Assembly: GCA_945887955.1 (NCBI GenBank)
Contig: CAMCZO010000029.1
Coordinates: 1-32,381, forward strand
Direction: 5' to 3'
Length of the DNA: 32,381 nt
Source of the DNA: Chitinophaga pinensis
GTDB lineage: Bacteria > Bacteroidota > Bacteroidia > B-17B0 > Aurantibacillaceae
The position numbers and the translations under genes were made by a program. Within the stretch, counting starts at the first letter, position 1, and each line of letters starts with the position of its first letter. Below the pieces are notes generated by a model. The model ran no database searches and was not told the DNA's origin. It saw only the letters and a program-made list of their open reading frames with translations. Positions 25,073 through 32,381 of the stretch are shown here, piece after piece.

Positions 25073-26126
25073 TTCGGATGATTTTTTCTTCGATTTTTAC
25101 CATTTTACCAATTGGATGTATAAAATTTTGTAAATTATTTTCAATTAGCAAATCTTGAATCTCTTTTAAGCATGGTGGCTTAGCCGAAAACAAAATGCCA
25201 CCATTTGTTTGAGGGTCGGGTAAAATTGTAAAAGCCTCAGCTACATCAACATTTTTTGAAAAACAAATACTGTTGCTATATGCATTCCAATTGCGATAAG
25301 TGGCATCAGGAACACAACTTTTAGAAATATAATAAGGCAGTGAGACAATTTTTGGTATACTTTTATAATTTAGTTCGGCAGTTAAATTGCTTCCTTCTGC
25401 CATCTCTATTAAATGTCCGATCAATCCAAATCCTGTCACATCTGTCATGGCGCTCACGCCATTTATTTTTGCTAATTTTTCGCCAATAAAATTAAGTTGA
25501 GTTAGTTGCTTAATTAACAAAATTTCATCTTCAGGCCTTAGCACTTGTTTTTTTTGGGCTGTAGACAAAACGCCAACTCCAATAGGTTTAGTGATAAAGA
25601 TAAGATCGTTTAAATTTGCGCTATTGTTTTTTTTAATTTGGCTAATGTCTATTAATCCATTTACAGAAAGCCCAAACATTGGCTCCAGAGTGTCGATACT
25701 GTGCCCACCAGCTAATGGAATGCCTGCTTCTAAACATACTGCCCTTGCTCCTTCGAGCACTTGATTGGCTATTTCGGTTGATAATTTATTTATTGGCCAT
25801 CCTAAAATTGCTAGTGCCAAAGTGGGCTTGCCTCCCATGGCATAAACATCGCTAATTGCATTGGCGGCGGCAATACGGCCAAAGTCATAGGCATCATCAA
25901 CTATCGGCATAAAAAAATCAGTGGTTGCTATTAATGCTCTTCCATTTCCTAAATCGTATACTGCTGCATCATCATTGCTGCCGTTTCCAACTATTAGTTT
26001 CTCGTTAATAGGTGTTTTTATATGACTATGAATAATCTCCTTTAATGCCGAGGGGTCTATTTTACTGCCACATCCTGAGCCGTGAGCATATTGCGTGAGG
26101 GCAATTTTTGTGTTATTTTCTAACAT
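25062..26126 (-). CDS. selD: Selenide, water dikinase (selenophosphate synthase)
   Basis: A 354-residue SelD that makes selenophosphate from selenide and ATP. The N-terminal catalytic loop reads TQYAHGSGCGSKI: Cys19 and Lys22 correspond to E. coli Cys17 and Lys20, while the second cysteine of E. coli (Cys19) is serine here, which is known to be dispensable. GNGSNDDAAVYDL (metal/ATP aspartates), TTDFFMPIVDD, GGHSIDT, and TDVTGFGLIGHL follow. The active-site residue is cysteine, with no in-frame TGA. The gene overlaps mnmH by 14 nt, so it is translationally coupled to the enzyme that uses its product. Confidence 0.96.
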   Translation of the reverse strand: MLENNTKIALTQYAHGSGCGSKIDPSALKEIIHSHIKTPINEKLIVGNGSNDDAAVYDLGNGRALIATTDFFMPIVDDAYDFGRIAAANAISDVYAMGGKPTLALAILGWPINKLSTEIANQVLEGARAVCLEAGIPLAGGHSIDTLEPMFGLSVNGLIDISQIKKNNSANLNDLIFITKPIGVGVLSTAQKKQVLRPEDEILLIKQLTQLNFIGEKLAKINGVSAMTDVTGFGLIGHLIEMAEGSNLTAELNYKSIPKIVSLPYYISKSCVPDATYRNWNAYSNSICFSKNVDVAEAFTILPDPQTNGGILFSAKPPCLKEIQDLLIENNLQNFIHPIGKMVKIEEKIIRIEE

Positions 26127-27168
26127 AGTTAATTAAATCTTTTGCGTTTAATTGTGCTTGGGTTGTCTTGTAAAATAGTTGTGTTATTCCGTTTTCAATA
26201 TTGTCGCGCTTAGCTCTACCTTTTATATACTGTTTGTCATAATATTTTAACAATTCACTAAAACAACTTTTTACATCATCTTCTAATAAAAAATTAATTG
26301 CTTGTTTAGTTTCAAGGCCGCCTAATTTTTTTTTGATCCGAATAATGGCATTAATTAGTTTTTCTTTTTCAAATTTTCCATAACCCTCAATGATATGATT
26401 TAGCCTTAATTCGAAAGGGACTGTTATAAATAATATAGGAGAGCTACGCATAAGTTTAAAGAATGAGGTTGGGATGTTAACTTGCCCAATTCGCTGACTC
26501 TCGTCTTCAAGCCATATCGATTTTTTTGGGTAGTTTAAGTTTAATTTAAATAACTCTAAAGCCAATATGTTTTCGAAATATTCTTGAGACGGCTGGGGAA
26601 CTAAATCTAGGTTTCCAAATGCTGATCCTTTATGTTCAGCTAATTTTTCTAAATCAATAACTGGCTCATTTAGTTTTTTTAATTCATGTATTATGCCTGT
26701 TTTATTGCTACCAGTGTAGCCACTAATGATATTTAATTGATATTCATTTTCAAATTGTTGCAGAGCCCATATTCGATATGATTTATAGCCACCAATTATT
26801 AAATTAACTTTATAGCCATATAAATCAAAAAGCCAAGCCATCGCAGAACTTCGCATTCCTCCTCTCCAACAGTAAATGGTTATTTCTTTCGTCTCGATTG
26901 TATTTTGGAGTAAAATACTGTCGACGTTTTCTAAAAGCTGAACGGTTTTTTTTCCAAAAATTTCTAGTCCAATTTTTATTGCTTTTTCTCTGCTTTCTTG
27001 CTTATATAGTGTGCCAACAATTTTTCGTTCATCGTCTGAAAATATGGGTAATGATTTTGCTCCGGGAATATGAGCGTGATTATATTCTGAAGGGCTTCTT
27101 ACATCAAATAGACATGTTTTGTCGAGTTTTAAAACAAAATCTTTTATATTTATTTTTTCAATGGGCAT
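26113..27168 (-). CDS. mnmH: tRNA 2-selenouridine synthase
   Basis: A 351-residue SelU/YbbB protein. The N-terminal rhodanese domain (about 1-135) includes FDVRSPSEYNHAHIPGA, the RKIVGTLYK segment and YCWRGGMRSSAM with catalytic Cys100. The C-terminal P-loop domain binds geranyl diphosphate and tRNA in this family: its Walker A reads SGYTGSNKTG (150-157), where the canonical second glycine of GxxxxGKT is Asn155. The rest (EHKGSAFGNL, WLEDESQRIGQV) is intact. The enzyme replaces sulfur by selenium in 2-thiouridine at the tRNA wobble position. No selA, selB or selC lies in the window, so selenium use here is directed to tRNA. Upstream, CATATTTG is a one-mismatch -7 element on the minus strand. 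Confidence 0.94.
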   Translation of the reverse strand: MPIEKINIKDFVLKLDKTCLFDVRSPSEYNHAHIPGAKSLPIFSDDERKIVGTLYKQESREKAIKIGLEIFGKKTVQLLENVDSILLQNTIETKEITIYCWRGGMRSSAMAWLFDLYGYKVNLIIGGYKSYRIWALQQFENEYQLNIISGYTGSNKTGIIHELKKLNEPVIDLEKLAEHKGSAFGNLDLVPQPSQEYFENILALELFKLNLNYPKKSIWLEDESQRIGQVNIPTSFFKLMRSSPILFITVPFELRLNHIIEGYGKFEKEKLINAIIRIKKKLGGLETKQAINFLLEDDVKSCFSELLKYYDKQYIKGRAKRDNIENGITQLFYKTTQAQLNAKDLINYVRK

Positions 27169-27201
27169 AAAGTATGCAAATATGCAAATTATTACACAAT
27201 T

Positions 27202-27241
27202 GAATTATGAAGATAAATTTAGTTCTAATACATCATAATTC
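27202..27241. repeat. Inverted repeat between mnmH and the two-component operon
   Basis: GAATTATGA (27202-27210) and TCATAATTC (27233-27241) are exact reverse complements 22 nt apart in the 133-bp divergent intergenic region. It could be a dimeric regulator site, but the AT-rich sequence makes a chance origin quite possible. Confidence 0.3.
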
Positions 27242-27289
27242 TAAATACACATTATTAAACAAATAAATACTTATAATTTAAATAATAAT

Positions 27290-27297
27290 TACTTTTG
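27290..27297 (+). promoter_or_regulatory. Bacteroidota -7 element for the sensor-kinase operon
   Basis: TACTTTTG matches TAnnTTTG and ends 4 nt before the ATG at 27302. No convincing -33 element is seen. The predicted message would be leaderless or nearly so. Confidence 0.5.
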
Positions 27298-27301
27298 TGG
27301 A

Positions 27302-28303
27302 ATGGTTTTTAAATATAAAAGTATTTACACAGAAATTATTGCCTGGGTAGGTTTTTTAGCGTTTCAGTTTATATTATTCTTTTCTTTAGAGCCATTTATT
27401 GTTGATTCTAAAATTAATCCAATTTACCTAGTTTATTTATTAACGAACAGCTTATTAATTTTATTTTTTTATTTGCATCACTACTTATTCTTGCCAAAAT
27501 ATTTTTTTACAAAAAAACATACTATTTACTTTTTTTTTGTCTTTATTTATTTATTTGGGATGATTATACTCTTGTCTTCTAATAAATCTTTTAACCCATT
27601 TTTTAAGCTTAATTTTAGAAACCCCATACTTGCATTTAACCTAGCTGTTGTTATTCGATTTGCAATTATTTATTTATTTTCATTTTTATTAGCAACAAAT
27701 GAACATAAAAAAAAACTAGAAAAAATAAAGTTAAATTTAGAATTACATTCTCTCAAAATACAGATTAATCCTCATTTTCTATTTAACACTTTAAATAACA
27801 TTTATTCATTAGTCATTACAAAGTCTGATTTAGCTGCCGAGTCTATTACCAGATTATCAGCTATTATGAGGTATATGATTAAAGATACAAATCAAGATTT
27901 CGTATTAATTGAAAATGAAATTAGTTATATTAAAGCATACATTGAATTGGAAAAATTGAGGTTAACTAATCTTGTTACCTTAACTGTTTTGGTTACTGGT
28001 AATTTTTCGAATAAAAAAATTGCACCTATGCTCTTTTTGCCTTTTATAGAAAATGTATTTAAACATGGTGTAAGTAATAGCGACCCATCAAATATTATTA
28101 TTAAAATTGATGTAGAAGGAAATGATTTAATCTTTGAAGTTTTTAATACAAAAGTTCAAACTATCCCTAAATTAGAAAGTGGTTTTGGTATAGAAAATAT
28201 TCAATTGCGATTAAATTTATTATATCCTGAAAAACATCTTTTGATTATTAATAACGATAAACAAAAATATCAAATCATACTAAAATTAAAACTAAATGAT
28301 TAA
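27302..28303 (+). CDS. LytS/YehU-type sensor histidine kinase
   Basis: A 333-residue membrane kinase with four predicted transmembrane helices (about 12-30, 42-63, 76-92 and 110-131), no large sensor domain, and then the His_kinase domain: LKIQINPHFLFNTLNNIYSLV with phosphoacceptor His158, the LEKLRL segment, FIENVFKHGV (N box), and GFGIENIQLRL (G box). This is the compact LytS-like architecture of Bacteroidota. It overlaps the response regulator by 8 nt, so the two are coupled and surely a cognate pair. The start ATG is fixed by the -7 element only 4 nt upstream and the lack of another near Met. Confidence 0.93.
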   Translation: MVFKYKSIYTEIIAWVGFLAFQFILFFSLEPFIVDSKINPIYLVYLLTNSLLILFFYLHHYLFLPKYFFTKKHTIYFFFVFIYLFGMIILLSSNKSFNPFFKLNFRNPILAFNLAVVIRFAIIYLFSFLLATNEHKKKLEKIKLNLELHSLKIQINPHFLFNTLNNIYSLVITKSDLAAESITRLSAIMRYMIKDTNQDFVLIENEISYIKAYIELEKLRLTNLVTLTVLVTGNFSNKKIAPMLFLPFIENVFKHGVSNSDPSNIIIKIDVEGNDLIFEVFNTKVQTIPKLESGFGIENIQLRLNLLYPEKHLLIINNDKQKYQIILKLKLND

Positions 28304-28997
28304 TTGCATTATTCTTGACGATGAGCCATTGGCTATTAATATTATAAAAGAATTTATTAATAAAACTCCTTATTTAAACCTTTTAAAAACATTTACAAAT
28401 TCATTAGAGGCCTCAGAATATTTAAAAACTACTTCAGTAGATTTAGTTTTTTTAGATATTGAAATGCCTCAAATAAGTGGAATAGATTTTTGTAAAAAAT
28501 ACTGTGAAAATAGCATGGTTATATTTACAACTGCCTTTAGCAATTATGCGCTATTAGGTTACGAATTAAATGTTATTGATTATTTATTAAAACCAATAGA
28601 ACTTAATAGATTTTTGATTGCTTGTGAGAAAGCTAGTCAGCAGTTTAATTTTATTAACTTAATAAAAAATAATGAAGAGCCAAATTTAATAATTAAATCC
28701 AACTATAAATTAATTAAAATAAAAATAAAAGATATTATTTACGTTGAAGCTTTCGACGATTATGTAAAGATTCATTTAAATACAAGATTGACAATAACTA
28801 CAAAATTAACAATGAGCACTATATTAAATCGTATAAAAAATTATGGCTTTATACGAGTGCATCGTTCTTTTATTGTATCTAAAGATATGATCAACTCTTT
28901 AAATAAAAATTACATCAAGATAGACGAAAGAGATATTCCTGTTGGCAAAACTTTTAAAAGAATTTTTTTTAATGAAATTTCTAATGATGAAAAGTAA
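28296..28997 (+). CDS. LytTR-family response regulator
   Basis: A 233-residue regulator. The receiver domain (about 1-115) has acidic Asp8/Asp9, phosphoacceptor Asp54 (LVFLDIEMP), a conserved Thr in FTTAF, and Lys99 in YLLKPIE. The LytTR DNA-binding domain (about 127-228) contains IIYVEAFDDYVKIHL, the TTKLTMSTIL stretch and FIRVHRSFIVS. LytTR proteins bind imperfect direct repeats, often in their own or neighbouring promoters. Its 3' end overlaps the start region of the outer-membrane gene at 28984, which may be its main target. Confidence 0.94.
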   Translation: MINCIILDDEPLAINIIKEFINKTPYLNLLKTFTNSLEASEYLKTTSVDLVFLDIEMPQISGIDFCKKYCENSMVIFTTAFSNYALLGYELNVIDYLLKPIELNRFLIACEKASQQFNFINLIKNNEEPNLIIKSNYKLIKIKIKDIIYVEAFDDYVKIHLNTRLTITTKLTMSTILNRIKNYGFIRVHRSFIVSKDMINSLNKNYIKIDERDIPVGKTFKRIFFNEISNDEK

Positions 28998-29928
28998 AAA
29001 AATAACAGTTAACTTAAATATTCATGTAAAATATTTATTTACTATAGTTTTTATTGCATTCTATTTAATTGCATCAGCCCAGATAGATGACAAAAATGAA
29101 GAAGAAGTAAATCAAGTTAAAAAAAATAAAATCCAAACAGGATTTTATATCGGCTCTTATTTTGCGAATAATTATTCTGCAAGTACTTATAATGGTTATG
29201 GCTATGATCTTAATGGAGATCAAAATACTTTCTTAAACAGCGTCATGTATCAAAAAATTAAAAATATTTATGGAGGAGGTTTTGGTCAATATGATCAAAT
29301 AGCGAATGCCTTGAGTGTTGATCAAGGACAATGGGAATTTAACGAAAGTGATATGCCAAGAAATATGAGCTATATCCCTTCTATATTAGTAGGATTAAAT
29401 TTTAAAATACCATTAGTAAATAATAGTGCTTTTACTTTTAATCTGAATAGCGCTAAATTAGTTGTAGAAGGTAATTTTAATATAACTCTATTAAAAGTTT
29501 CTGGAACAAATCCAGCCTTAAATTCAAACATTAAAACTTTTCCTATTAAAGGTAGCGAGCAGAGAACATTATTTCAATTAGGATATCAGAAAATATTTGG
29601 AGACCATCAAAAAATGAATTTCTTTTTAGAAATTGGATTTAATGGCACCTTAACAAAATATAATTCCAGCACAATTTATATTAACGACCTGCAAATTGAT
29701 TTAACCTACACCAATAATATAAATAATATTCCTGTAATAAATTCAACTAAAAATCTAATTGGATTTGGAATAGGCGCATATGGCGGACTCGGCCTTAATA
29801 TTAATTTAAATTCTCAATTTACTGCCCAGTTCTTATATTCGCCCTCCCAAGAAAAAGTTAATATTGGTAATAATCCAACATTAAAGATTCAAAATGGCGT
29901 TGGCTTTAGATTATATTATAATTTTTAA
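28984..29928 (+). CDS. Outer-membrane protein coupled to the two-component system
   Basis: A 314-residue protein starting MMKSKK, followed by a hydrophobic signal segment (about 13-31, ending IASAQ) and a beta-rich barrel: QTGFYIGSYFANNYS, MSYIPSILVGLNFKIPLV, YQKIFG, LNINLNSQFTAQFLYSP and the C-terminal GVGFRLYYNF with the final aromatic residue typical of outer-membrane barrels. Function unknown. The ATG at 28984 (or 28987) lies inside the regulator gene, whose stop is at 28995-28997; longer in-frame starts (28942, 28972) would put a charged stretch before the signal sequence and are less likely. The overlap implies one operon with the kinase and regulator. Confidence 0.78.
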   Translation: MMKSKKITVNLNIHVKYLFTIVFIAFYLIASAQIDDKNEEEVNQVKKNKIQTGFYIGSYFANNYSASTYNGYGYDLNGDQNTFLNSVMYQKIKNIYGGGFGQYDQIANALSVDQGQWEFNESDMPRNMSYIPSILVGLNFKIPLVNNSAFTFNLNSAKLVVEGNFNITLLKVSGTNPALNSNIKTFPIKGSEQRTLFQLGYQKIFGDHQKMNFFLEIGFNGTLTKYNSSTIYINDLQIDLTYTNNINNIPVINSTKNLIGFGIGAYGGLGLNINLNSQFTAQFLYSPSQEKVNIGNNPTLKIQNGVGFRLYYNF

Positions 29929-30056
29929 TTTATTAAAAATAATTAAGATATTTTAAAAATTAAATGCTCTTTTTTAATTTTAAATATTACTTTCAATTTA
30001 AAGAGTTAAATAATTCTATTTGAAATGATTTTTAACCTAATAACTAAATAGCTTTC

Positions 30057-30094
30057 TTGATGATTTTAAGTTAATCTTAAGGATTTATCATCAA
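30057..30094. repeat. Interrupted hairpin in the intergenic region
   Basis: TTGATGAT (30057-30064) pairs with ATCATCAA (30087-30094), and an inner stem TTAAG/CTTAA closes a 5-nt loop, leaving an asymmetric bulge. It lies in the 242-nt AT-rich gap between 29928 and 30171 and could be a transcript-end structure. No T-run follows. Confidence 0.3.
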
Positions 30095-30141
30095 ATAAAA
30101 TTCAACTCATAATTTTATTTAAAAAAATATAATTAATATAT

Positions 30142-30149
30142 TAACTTTG
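30142..30149 (+). promoter_or_regulatory. Bacteroidota -7 element for the PorT-like gene
   Basis: TAACTTTG matches TAnnTTTG and lies 21 nt before the ATG at 30171, giving a leader of about 18 nt. The -33 position is only T-rich. Confidence 0.55.
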
Positions 30150-30170
30150 TAAAAAAATATACTTTAACTT

Positions 30171-30806
30171 ATGAAAAAAATATTGCTTCTCTCGTTTTTA
30201 ATCAGTTTTACTGCTCAAATATCTAAAGCTCAATCTATTTTTGGCTGGAATTTTAGTTTGGATTATAACTCCCTAACTACTAAATTCAATCCAGATTCAA
30301 TTAAAAGTGTTGCTCAAAAATTTGCAATAGATAAATCAGGCGGCTTTAGCCTAGGAATCCCTTTAAATATTAAACTAGCTAATTTAGTTATATTAAGACC
30401 TCAATTAGTTTTTAATGTAACTTTGGGTCAATTAGATTACACATTGCCTAATGGACAATCTATATCTACTAAATTCCCTTCTTTAAATGTTGAAGTCCCT
30501 TTTCAAGCAGTTATTTCTAATTTTAGTAAATTTCATGGTTTAGCACTTATATTGGGTTTAAAAGGTGGTTATAAATTAGCTGATTTGAGTAAAAATCAAG
30601 CTGAATTATTTAGTAAAAGCTATGGGTCATTCGATACTGGCCTTGGATATCGTATTAAAATTGGTAAAAAAACAAGAATGATTGAAATGAGGTATTCATT
30701 AGGTTTAAATATGTTTAATCAAAAAATAACTGATGCTAATTCACTTGCTAATTCATTCGAATCAATAAGAAGAAATCGTATATCTTTTATTATAAATACA
30801 TTTTAA
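30171..30806 (+). CDS. PorT-like outer-membrane beta-barrel protein
   Basis: A 211-residue protein with a signal peptide (about 1-20, ending SKAQ) and the layout of the small eight-stranded barrels of the PorT/OMP_b-brl_2 type: GWNFSLDYNSL, GFSLGIPLNIKLANLVILRPQL, FPSLNVEVPFQAVIS, GLALILGLKGGYKL, RTEMRY-like strand MIEMRYSLGLNM, and the terminal RRNRISFIINTF. PorT proteins take part in type IX secretion, and a T9SS substrate is encoded in the same window, but this family has many paralogues, so the specific PorT role is an inference. It is a single gene with its own -7 element. Confidence 0.65.
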   Translation: MKKILLLSFLISFTAQISKAQSIFGWNFSLDYNSLTTKFNPDSIKSVAQKFAIDKSGGFSLGIPLNIKLANLVILRPQLVFNVTLGQLDYTLPNGQSISTKFPSLNVEVPFQAVISNFSKFHGLALILGLKGGYKLADLSKNQAELFSKSYGSFDTGLGYRIKIGKKTRMIEMRYSLGLNMFNQKITDANSLANSFESIRRNRISFIINTF

Positions 30807-30941
30807 AAATTTCTCATCATTGTATTTTTGAAGAATTTTCTTCTGAAATACTTCATAAGTCTTTAAAAATTATTGGTATTTATCTACTTCAAACTAAATA
30901 CCACTAAATTTTTCCAATCGTTTGATATTTGTGCGACCTAA

Positions 30942-31073
30942 CCTGGTGTTTTAGTTTTAAAAAGTTTATCTCCACCAAAAGTTGGAAAAGCAGATAAAAA
31001 AGAGCCAAAAAAGTATGAAACCACTATTAAATTTAAAGAAATAATTTTTACTTATGCAACGATTCGGCTTTGA
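30942..31073 (+). other. Intergenic stretch with a short Lys-rich open frame
   Basis: The 300-nt gap between 30807 and 31109 has no clear gene. One frame from 30942 to the stop at 31071-31073 stays open for 43 codons and encodes a Lys-rich stretch (KVGKADKKEPKKYETT) with no start codon. It could be the tail of a decayed gene; I see no family match. Confidence 0.15.
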
Positions 31074-31099
31074 AATTGTAAACTAATAATGGACTAAAA

Positions 31100-31144
31100 G
31101 AAATAAAAAAAACCGCAAACTTATTTATAATGAGTTTGCGGTTT
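31100..31144 (-). terminator. Intrinsic terminator of tRNA-Leu
   Basis: AAACCGCAAACT (31110-31121) and AGTTTGCGGTTT (31133-31144) form a perfect 12-bp stem with an 11-nt loop, starting 7 nt beyond the tRNA 3' end. On the minus strand the stem is followed by a T-run (complement of the A-rich 31103-31110), the classical rho-independent form. Confidence 0.85.
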
Positions 31145-31151
31145 GATTTTG

Positions 31152-31233
31152 TGCGGATGAAGGGACTCGAACCCCCACGCCGTGAAGCGCCAGATCCTAA
31201 GTCTGGTGCGGCTGCCAATTACGCCACATCCGC
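31152..31233 (-). tRNA. tRNA-Leu (anticodon TAG)
   Basis: On the minus strand the acceptor arm GCGGATG (31233-31227) pairs with CATCCGC near the 3' end, with discriminator A. The anticodon arm is CCAGA-CTTAGGA-TCTGG, giving anticodon TAG, which reads CUN leucine codons. The T arm contains GGTTCGAGTCC. The long variable arm and 82-nt length agree with a class II leucine tRNA. CCA is not encoded. Confidence 0.95.
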
Positions 31234-31245
31234 AATTTTGTTAAT

Positions 31246-31276
31246 CAAAGGTACAATTAATTTACTAGTTTTCAAA
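31246..31276 (-). promoter_or_regulatory. Bacteroidota promoter of tRNA-Leu
   Basis: On the minus strand TTTG (31276-31273), a 19-bp spacer and TACCTTTG (31253-31246) give an exact match to the -33/-7 consensus. The -7 element ends 12 nt before the mature tRNA 5' end. Confidence 0.75.
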
Positions 31277-31307
31277 TAATACTCTTTTTATAATAATTAA
31301 AAATTAT

Positions 31308-32381
31308 TTAGCGCTGATTTATAATATTTCTAGCAGGTGCAATACTTGTAACAGGTGCGATACCTAATAATTGAGGAGTACACATTGGTAATACTTTTTT
31401 TACTTCGGCATAATTTGGATTAATTTGTAAAGCTCTTTCCCAAGCATTTTTAGCCAATGCATATCGTTGAGTATTAAAATAGGCGCCACCTAAATTATAC
31501 CATGCTTCAGGATCACCAGGAGATAAAATAGCCCATTTATTATATGCTATTGCGGCCGAATCCATTCTGCCACGATTAAAAGCCATCGCCCCTCTTTGTT
31601 TTAAATCGTTTGCAAAAACTTGGTAGTAATTTCTTAAATATGGATTATTTGGATATAAACGTTCTGCATTTTTCCAATAATACAAGGCTTCAAAATCTTT
31701 CCGCAATTTAAAAAATGCCAATCCCAAATTTAAATAACCATTCACGTATCTAGGATGCAAATCAACAGCATGAGTCAAAAATCCAATGCCTTTGTATAAG
31801 GCGGTTTCGCGTTTATTTTTATAACCTGTTGGGCTAAAAGGACCGCCTTTTTTTACTTCTTCATCAGTTATATGTAAAGTTCCATTATAATCATTGTAAC
31901 GAGTAGAGTCTTGGCCTACTACTTGAACCCCAGTAACCTCTTTAGTATCTGCTAAATCAACCCAACGAGCACCTGCATTACCTAATACTAAAACTGAATT
32001 TGGCATTGTGTTTACATCTTTTAAAAATAATGTAACGTCGTTTTTCCAATCCCAATTTCGCTCCCAAGTTTTGCAGCCAAATAAAAATGTAATGACTAAA
32101 ACAATTGCCATTAAAGACACTTTTTTTAAATTAAAATTAAATAAAGATAGTTTATCAAAACCTTTTAATATTAAATAGGCTGCACTAATACAAAATCCTA
32201 TAGAGGAGTGAAAAATTAAACGTTCGCCCATTGTGGCTCCAATATCCATCAATACGTTACCAATCATTAATGCAAATACAATATAGGTTAATAGTGCAAA
32301 TCCTAAAATATGTTTTTTAAGTGTATAATGGATGGCCGCAATTACTAAACCAATGTGGAGTATGATAGAGATAATGAAATC
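31308..32381 (-). CDS. TMTC-like membrane protein with C-terminal TPRs (5' end outside window)
   Basis: The frame is open from the window edge through residues DFIISIILHIGLVIAA and a Met at 32267, which is therefore internal rather than the start. The visible part begins with at least three transmembrane helices, including the IGATMGERLIFHSSIGFC loop, which resembles the ERLxYxPSIG motif of TMTC-type glycosyltransferase-like proteins, then CKTWERNWDWKNDVTLF, which also fits that family. After a periplasmic stretch come TPR units: YVNGYLNLGLAFFKLRKDF, AIAYNKWAILSPGDPEAWYN and YALAKNAWERALQINPNYAE. It probably is a polytopic protein O-mannosyltransferase-like enzyme or relative; the catalytic N-terminus is not in the window. 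It has its stop 74 nt upstream of the tRNA gene on the same strand. Confidence 0.85.
   Translation of the reverse strand, partial: DFIISIILHIGLVIAAIHYTLKKHILGFALLTYIVFALMIGNVLMDIGATMGERLIFHSSIGFCISAAYLILKGFDKLSLFNFNLKKVSLMAIVLVITFLFGCKTWERNWDWKNDVTLFLKDVNTMPNSVLVLGNAGARWVDLADTKEVTGVQVVGQDSTRYNDYNGTLHITDEEVKKGGPFSPTGYKNKRETALYKGIGFLTHAVDLHPRYVNGYLNLGLAFFKLRKDFEALYYWKNAERLYPNNPYLRNYYQVFANDLKQRGAMAFNRGRMDSAAIAYNKWAILSPGDPEAWYNLGGAYFNTQRYALAKNAWERALQINPNYAEVKKVLPMCTPQLLGIAPVTSIAPARNIINQR

Noticed and set aside
25062-27168. Selenocysteine (in-frame TGA) use in the selenium genes
   Set aside because: SelD has a cysteine at the catalytic position and both frames are uninterrupted.
31308-32267. Complete 319-residue TPR protein starting at 32267
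   Set aside because: The reading frame continues open with membrane-helix-like sequence to the window edge, so the Met at 32267 is internal and the gene is partial.

Overview
The window is AT-rich (coding DNA roughly 30% GC by eye) and comes from a member of the phylum Bacteroidota. The evidence is the TAnnTTTG promoter elements in front of several genes, a secreted metalloprotease with a C-terminal type IX secretion (T9SS) sorting domain, a PorT-like outer-membrane protein, a Fibrobacter-type paralogous domain, and many small lipoproteins. I cannot place it to genus.

Layout. 97-2093: a tandem thioredoxin-fold secreted protein translationally coupled to a polytopic membrane protein. 2192-3990 (minus): an amidohydrolase and a metallo-beta-lactamase-fold hydrolase. 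4042-6596 (plus, divergent from the previous pair): rlmN, a polyprenyl diphosphate synthase and a MORN-like lipoprotein. 6601-9528: an accessory block with a small lipoprotein, a type II toxin-antitoxin pair, a lipoprotein with three near-identical 43-residue repeats plus a FISUMP domain, and a secreted protein of unknown role. 9715-10747 (minus): plsC and gatC. 10840-15825 (minus): a giant TPR protein followed by an outer-membrane barrel. 15983-16651 (plus): an FtsE-type ATPase. 16648-18339 (minus): M3 oligoendopeptidase. 18530-20477 (minus): PiT phosphate transporter next to a truncated porin. 20670-24112 (minus): OmpA-like lipoprotein and the T9SS protease. 24162-27168 (minus): mnmH and selD, which handle selenium for tRNA 2-selenouridine, then nadK under its own promoter. 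27302-29928 (plus): a LytS/LytTR two-component system overlapping an outer-membrane protein gene. 30171-30806 (plus): PorT-like protein. 31152-31233 (minus): tRNA-Leu(TAG) with clear promoter and terminator. 31308 to the window edge (minus): the C-terminal part of a TMTC-like membrane/TPR protein.

The most interesting object is the toxin-antitoxin module at 7011-7856. It has the architecture of a mobile integron gene cassette. A 9-bp box at its left edge (7010-7018) is the exact inverted complement of a box overlapping the toxin stop codon (7736-7744). A long imperfect hairpin with a perfect 9-bp outer stem follows the toxin and ends in a second GTTA core at 7856. When the cassette is circularised in silico, the two boxes form a fully paired attC-like R arm. 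No integrase or neighbouring attC is visible, so it looks like a solitary cassette at a secondary site, carrying its own Bacteroidota-type promoter.

Other points: several TAnnTTTG elements end only 3-4 nt before the start codon, suggesting leaderless mRNAs; MnmH has a non-canonical P-loop; the porin beside the phosphate transporter is cut to its N-terminal third.
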